A stretch of 8,108 bases of DNA from positions 1-8,108 of the forward strand of contig JASHYS010000300.1 in the NCBI GenBank assembly GCA_030042915.1, given 5' to 3'. The DNA comes from Acidobacteriaceae bacterium. Its GTDB lineage: Bacteria; Acidobacteriota; Terriglobia; Terriglobales; Acidobacteriaceae. The position numbers and the translations under genes were made by a program. Shown here piece after piece: positions 6,047 through 8,108 of the stretch. The notes under the pieces were generated by a model. It saw only the letters and a program-made list of their open reading frames with translations. It did not search any database and was not told the DNA's origin. Positions within the stretch are counted from its first letter, which is position 1. The number at the start of each line of letters is the position of its first letter.

Positions 6047-7110
6047 GCGCGGCCTCCTTCTTCCCACCCCAAAAACGAAGACCTGCCCGTGGGGGCCCCG
6101 TTTTCGCATGCGAGGAGAGCGCGCTCCACTACCGCCATGCGGATGGCCAATCCGTTGGTCACCTGCTCCAGGATGGCCGATTGCGGCCCATCGGCCACAC
6201 CCGCCGTAATCTCCATGCCGCGGATAATCGGCCCTGGATGCAGCACCACCGCCGTGGGCGCATAAGCAGCCAGCCGCTGCCCGGTCAGTTGATAGCTCGC
6301 CTTGTACTCATCCAGGTCCAACTGCAGTCCGGCCAGCCGTTCCGCCTGGATGCGCAGCATCATCACTCCTTGCGATTGTCGCAGTGCGGCATCGAAGTCC
6401 CTCTCGATCTCAATGCCAGGGCCCGAGCGCGCTGCCTGTTCCGGCAGCAGCTCTCTGGGCCCGCAGAGCACCACGCGCGCGCCCAGGCGCGGCAGGAGCA
6501 GCATGTTCGACCGCGCGACCCGGCTGTGCAGGATGTCGCCGACGATGGTCACCGTGACCCCCGCGAGCGTTTCCGTGCCGACCTCGCCAATTCCCGGCCG
6601 CAAATGCGCCAGCAGGGTGCGAAGATCCAGCAGCGCCTGAGTCGGATGCTCGTGCATACCGTCGCCCGCGTTCACCACCGGCAACCGTGTCGCTTCCTCC
6701 AGCAGCCACGCAGCGCCCGACGAGTTGTGGCGCAGAATAATGGCCTCTGCGCCCAGCGCCCGTAGCGTTAGTCCCGTGTCCTTCAGCGACTCGCCCTTCT
6801 CGATACTCGAGCTCAGGTTCGAGACCAGCGTGGTATCGCAGCCCAGTGCCTTGCAGGCTAACTCGAAGCTGGTACGCGTACGCGTCGACGACTCGTAAAA
6901 CAGCAGGGCGACGCGCCGCTTGGCCAGGCTGTGATCACGCAGGATGGCGTCCTCGTTCTCAAGCTCGGTGGCGCGCACCAATAGCTGGCTCACCTCCGGC
7001 ACCGACAGGTCGAGTACCGAAAGCAGCGAGCCGGGATGATAAGGAAAGGGAGAGGCGGGCGTGGGCGGCGTAGAAAGCTGGCGTCGAACAGGGCTGGCGA
7101 CGGGATTCAT
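6043..7110 (-). CDS. pyrB: Aspartate carbamoyltransferase catalytic subunit (PyrB)
   Basis: 355 aa. It condenses carbamoyl phosphate with L-aspartate to N-carbamoyl-aspartate, the committed step of pyrimidine synthesis. Motifs: FYESSTRTRTSFE (71-83; the STRTR carbamoyl-phosphate loop is 75-79), EKGESLKDT (104-112, K105), RHNSSGA (127-133), NAGDGMHEHPTQALLDL (147-163, H155 and Q158), HPGPIIRGMEI and TNGLAIRM near the C-terminus. All key residues expected of a functional catalytic chain are present. It is longer than the usual 305-315 aa: about 25 Pro/Ser/Thr-rich residues precede LLSVLDLS, and about 20 follow the last conserved helix. No pyrI regulatory-subunit gene is in the window. ATG 7110 has no good Shine-Dalgarno; a hairpin (7119-7139) ends 8 bases before it. 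The last codons, encoding EEGGRA, contain the pyrC ribosome binding site. It lies 104 bp downstream of pyrR on the same strand. Confidence 0.97.
   Translation of the reverse strand: MNPVASPVRRQLSTPPTPASPFPYHPGSLLSVLDLSVPEVSQLLVRATELENEDAILRDHSLAKRRVALLFYESSTRTRTSFELACKALGCDTTLVSNLSSSIEKGESLKDTGLTLRALGAEAIILRHNSSGAAWLLEEATRLPVVNAGDGMHEHPTQALLDLRTLLAHLRPGIGEVGTETLAGVTVTIVGDILHSRVARSNMLLLPRLGARVVLCGPRELLPEQAARSGPGIEIERDFDAALRQSQGVMMLRIQAERLAGLQLDLDEYKASYQLTGQRLAAYAPTAVVLHPGPIIRGMEITAGVADGPQSAILEQVTNGLAIRMAVVERALLACENGAPTGRSSFLGWEEGGRA
6053..6059 (-). promoter_or_regulatory. Shine-Dalgarno of pyrC, nested in the end of pyrB
   Basis: AAGGAGG on the minus strand, six bases before the ATG at 6046, is the strongest ribosome binding site in the window. 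It is read as Glu-Gly-Gly codons of pyrB. It settles the pyrC start and, with the ATGA overlap, supports translational coupling. Confidence 0.85.
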
Positions 7111-7118
7111 GCTGAGTC

Positions 7119-7139
7119 ACCGAAGCATCGGGCTCCGGT
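7119..7139 (-). promoter_or_regulatory. Hairpin directly upstream of the pyrB start, possible translational control element
   Basis: In the minus-strand RNA ACCGGAGC (7139-7132) pairs with GCTTCGGT (7126-7119) through 8 bp, one of them G-U, around the 5-nt loop CCGAT. The stem ends 8 nt before the pyrB ATG, and the only SD-like bases (GGTGA) lie at its 3' edge, so folding would limit ribosome access. No U-run follows, so it is not an intrinsic terminator. PyrR is encoded just upstream and could be the ligand, but the loop does not match the classical PyrR-binding consensus known from Bacillus. Confidence 0.4.
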
Positions 7140-7214
7140 CCGGTTGTTAGAACAGCTTTAGGATCGCAGGCATCGTCTCGCTCTCAAAAACGCTGAACGT
7201 GAGGCGCCGCAAGC

Positions 7215-7802
7215 TCATTCGCCGGCGGCTGGTTGATCCATTCGCTCGACCAGCAACACCTGCTCAGTCGAGTCGACCTCCTGAAACTTTACTTCGATAA
7301 TTTCGCGGCTGCTCGTGGGTATGTGCTTGCCCACATACGTTGCTTCAATGGGCAGCTCGCGATGCCCGCGGTCAATCAGGACGGCCAGTTGCACGCGCCG
7401 TGGCCGGCCGTGGTCAAAGAGCGCATCCATGGCCGCGCGTACCGTACGGCCTGTGTAAAGCACGTCGTCACAGATCACAATGTCGCGGCCTTCCACGTCG
7501 AACCCGATGGCGCCGGGCGTCACCACCGGGCGCACGCCCGATGTGGACAAATCGTCGCGGTAAAACTGGATATCGAGCACGCCGGTATCCACCGGCCGCT
7601 TTTCGATGGTCGAGATCAACTTGCCCAACCGCTCAGCCAGCGGAACGCCGCGCCGCTTGATTCCCACCAGCGCCAGGTCCTCGCTACCGTTGCTCTTCTC
7701 CACAATCTCGTGGGCCAGCCGCACCAGAGTCCGCTCAATCTCCGAGGCGGACATCAGCCGCCCCTTCACCCGAAGGCCTGCCTTGCTTTCCGTTTCGGTC
7801 AT
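7215..7802 (-). CDS. pyrR: PyrR: pyr operon regulator and uracil phosphoribosyltransferase
   Basis: 195 aa, close to the usual 180-195. PyrR proteins bind pyr mRNA in response to UMP/UTP and PRPP and repress pyrimidine genes, and many also make UMP from uracil and PRPP. A type I phosphoribosyltransferase fold is visible: LVGIKRRGVPLAERL (45-59), DIQFYRDDLS (77-86, the flexible-loop region), DIVICDDVLYTGRT (107-120, the 13-residue PRPP-binding motif with the DD pair at 112-113), RVQLAVLIDRGHRELPI (136-152) and DYVGK-like TYVGKHIPTS (155-164), all typical of PyrR. ATG 7802 has AAGAG 8 bases upstream; the frame extends to 7850 without family similarity, and a later ATG at 7754 would remove part of the N-terminus. 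It heads the operon pyrR-pyrB-pyrC, so it probably controls both enzymes. It diverges from a tRNA-Leu gene. Confidence 0.96.
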   Translation of the reverse strand: MTETESKAGLRVKGRLMSASEIERTLVRLAHEIVEKSNGSEDLALVGIKRRGVPLAERLGKLISTIEKRPVDTGVLDIQFYRDDLSTSGVRPVVTPGAIGFDVEGRDIVICDDVLYTGRTVRAAMDALFDHGRPRRVQLAVLIDRGHRELPIEATYVGKHIPTSSREIIEVKFQEVDSTEQVLLVERMDQPAAGE

Positions 7803-7966
7803 GATTTTTGCTCTTGCCGGATGATACGAGGGGTCGCCGCTCCGGGGCAAGCTGTGGAAAGCGCGCGCCCGGCCGCCGGTCGCTCAGCCACGCAAAGAGC
7901 TCTCCGATCGAACAGAATCGAATCCGCCGCGCCCGATCCGGAATCGGCCCCATAATATAGAAGCGG
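7803..7966. other. Divergent control region between pyrR and tRNA-Leu
   Basis: 164 bp without a gene. An AT-rich spot, CATAATATAG (7951-7960), can serve as -10 for the tRNA on the plus strand, and its complement (TATATT, 7954-7959) may serve pyrR, giving a leader of roughly 145 nt. The leader holds two direct ATCGAA copies exactly 10 bp apart (7907-7912, 7917-7922), a CCGAT/ATCGG stem (7933-7937 with 7943-7947) and a GC-rich CCGG-N3-CCGG stem (7869-7879). None has a clear U-run. I could not find the Bacillus-type PyrR-binding loop (CCAGAGAGG core) here. Confidence 0.4.
7951..7956 (+). promoter_or_regulatory. Probable -10 element of the tRNA-Leu promoter
   Basis: CATAAT (5 of 6 to TATAAT) ends 10 bases before the first base of the tRNA, which implies a transcript start at about 7963 and a very short 5' leader. 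No strong -35 is recognised 16-18 bp upstream. Confidence 0.4.
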
Positions 7967-8055
7967 GCCTGGATGGCGAAATTGGCAGACGCAGCGGACT
8001 TAAAATCCGCAGGCCTTAACCGGCCGTGGGGGTTCAAGTCCCCCTCCGGGCACCA
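7967..8055 (+). tRNA. tRNA-Leu (anticodon UAA), CCA encoded
   Basis: An 89-nt class II tRNA folded by eye. The acceptor stem is GCCTGGA (7967-7973) with TCCGGGC (8045-8051), all seven pairs formed, one G-U. The D stem is GCG (7976-7978) with CGC (7990-7992). The anticodon stem is GCGGA (7994-7998) with TCCGC (8006-8010), and loop CTTAAAA puts anticodon TAA at 8001-8003. The long variable arm is GGCC (8012-8015) with GGCC (8022-8025). The T stem is GGGGG (8028-8032) with CCCCC (8040-8044) and loop TTCAAGT. The discriminator is A8052, and CCA is encoded at 8053-8055. The long variable arm and A discriminator are leucine identity features. It should read UUA and, by wobble, UUG, codons that are rare in this GC-rich sequence. 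Confidence 0.97.
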
Positions 8056-8081
8056 CTTAAACGCCAATAATTAAAGGAGTT

Positions 8082-8090
8082 TGCTACACT
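8082..8090 (+). promoter_or_regulatory. Possible extended -10 promoter at the right edge
   Basis: TGC followed by TACACT (8085-8090; 4 of 6 to TATAAT) has the TGn extension of an extended -10 promoter. It lies 27 bases after the tRNA and points rightward to a gene beyond the window. The rest of 8056-8108 holds an AT-rich stretch with AAAGGAG but no gene start or terminator that I can support. Confidence 0.3.
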
Positions 8091-8108
8091 GCCTCCCGTC
8101 AGCCGCGC

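Noticed and set aside
6047..6109. Upstream extension of pyrC adding 21 residues
   Set aside because: AAGGAGG six bases before ATG 6046 and the ATGA overlap favour the shorter start; the extra residues only overlap the end of pyrB and do not resemble dihydroorotases.
7181..7214. Possible terminator after pyrR (T-run on the minus strand near 7187-7191)
   Set aside because: Only 3-4 bp of pairing can be drawn before the T-run, and pyrB, the next operon gene, follows directly; a terminator or attenuator is not supported.
7735..8067. 110-aa minus-strand frame containing CPEGDLNPHGR and ADFKSAAS
   Set aside because: This is the antisense translation of the tRNA-Leu gene, a well-known false protein, running on into pyrR in the wrong frame.

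Overview
The window is GC-rich bacterial chromosome, densely packed, with an intact pyrimidine-biosynthesis operon and a tRNA at its right end. High GC at third codon positions, the order pyrR-pyrB-pyrC, a Tat-type alditol oxidase and several conserved-looking unknown proteins fit a soil or environmental Acidobacteriota (Terriglobia-like) genome. That assignment is an impression from gene content and protein style, not a computed placement. No insertion sequence, phage gene, CRISPR array or rRNA is visible.

Layout, left to right. The 5' end of a membrane-protein gene (1-231, minus) runs off the left edge. It faces an unrecognised 249-aa soluble protein (265-1014, plus) across about 33 bp. Next come three minus-strand genes: a Tat-type FAD alditol oxidase (2288-3655), a ribbon-helix-helix DNA-binding protein (1807-2199) and a CPBP-family intramembrane protease (1028-1780). 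The last two form a two-gene unit. A good promoter and a perfect 8-bp inverted repeat lie at the predicted transcription start of the regulator, which points to autoregulation. A divergent plus-strand gene for an atypical short-chain dehydrogenase-like protein (3878-4579) shares a 222-bp intergenic region with the oxidase, and that region holds another inverted repeat. A 171-bp AT-richer gap (4580-4750) separates it from the convergent pyrimidine genes.

The pyrimidine operon is on the minus strand: pyrR (7215-7802), pyrB (6043-7110) and pyrC (4751-6046). PyrR is the UMP/PRPP-sensing regulator and uracil phosphoribosyltransferase; PyrB and PyrC catalyse the second and third steps of de novo UMP synthesis. 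pyrB and pyrC overlap by ATGA, and a strong Shine-Dalgarno sequence for pyrC is nested in the end of pyrB. A hairpin sits just upstream of the pyrB start codon, where it could hide the ribosome binding site. No classical PyrR-binding loop was recognised. A complete tRNA-Leu(UAA) gene (7967-8055, plus) diverges from pyrR, and a possible promoter follows it at the right edge.

The most interesting item is the regulator-protease pair with its operator-like palindrome. Everything else looks like ordinary chromosomal housekeeping and accessory metabolism, and I do not see clear proof of an undescribed system.
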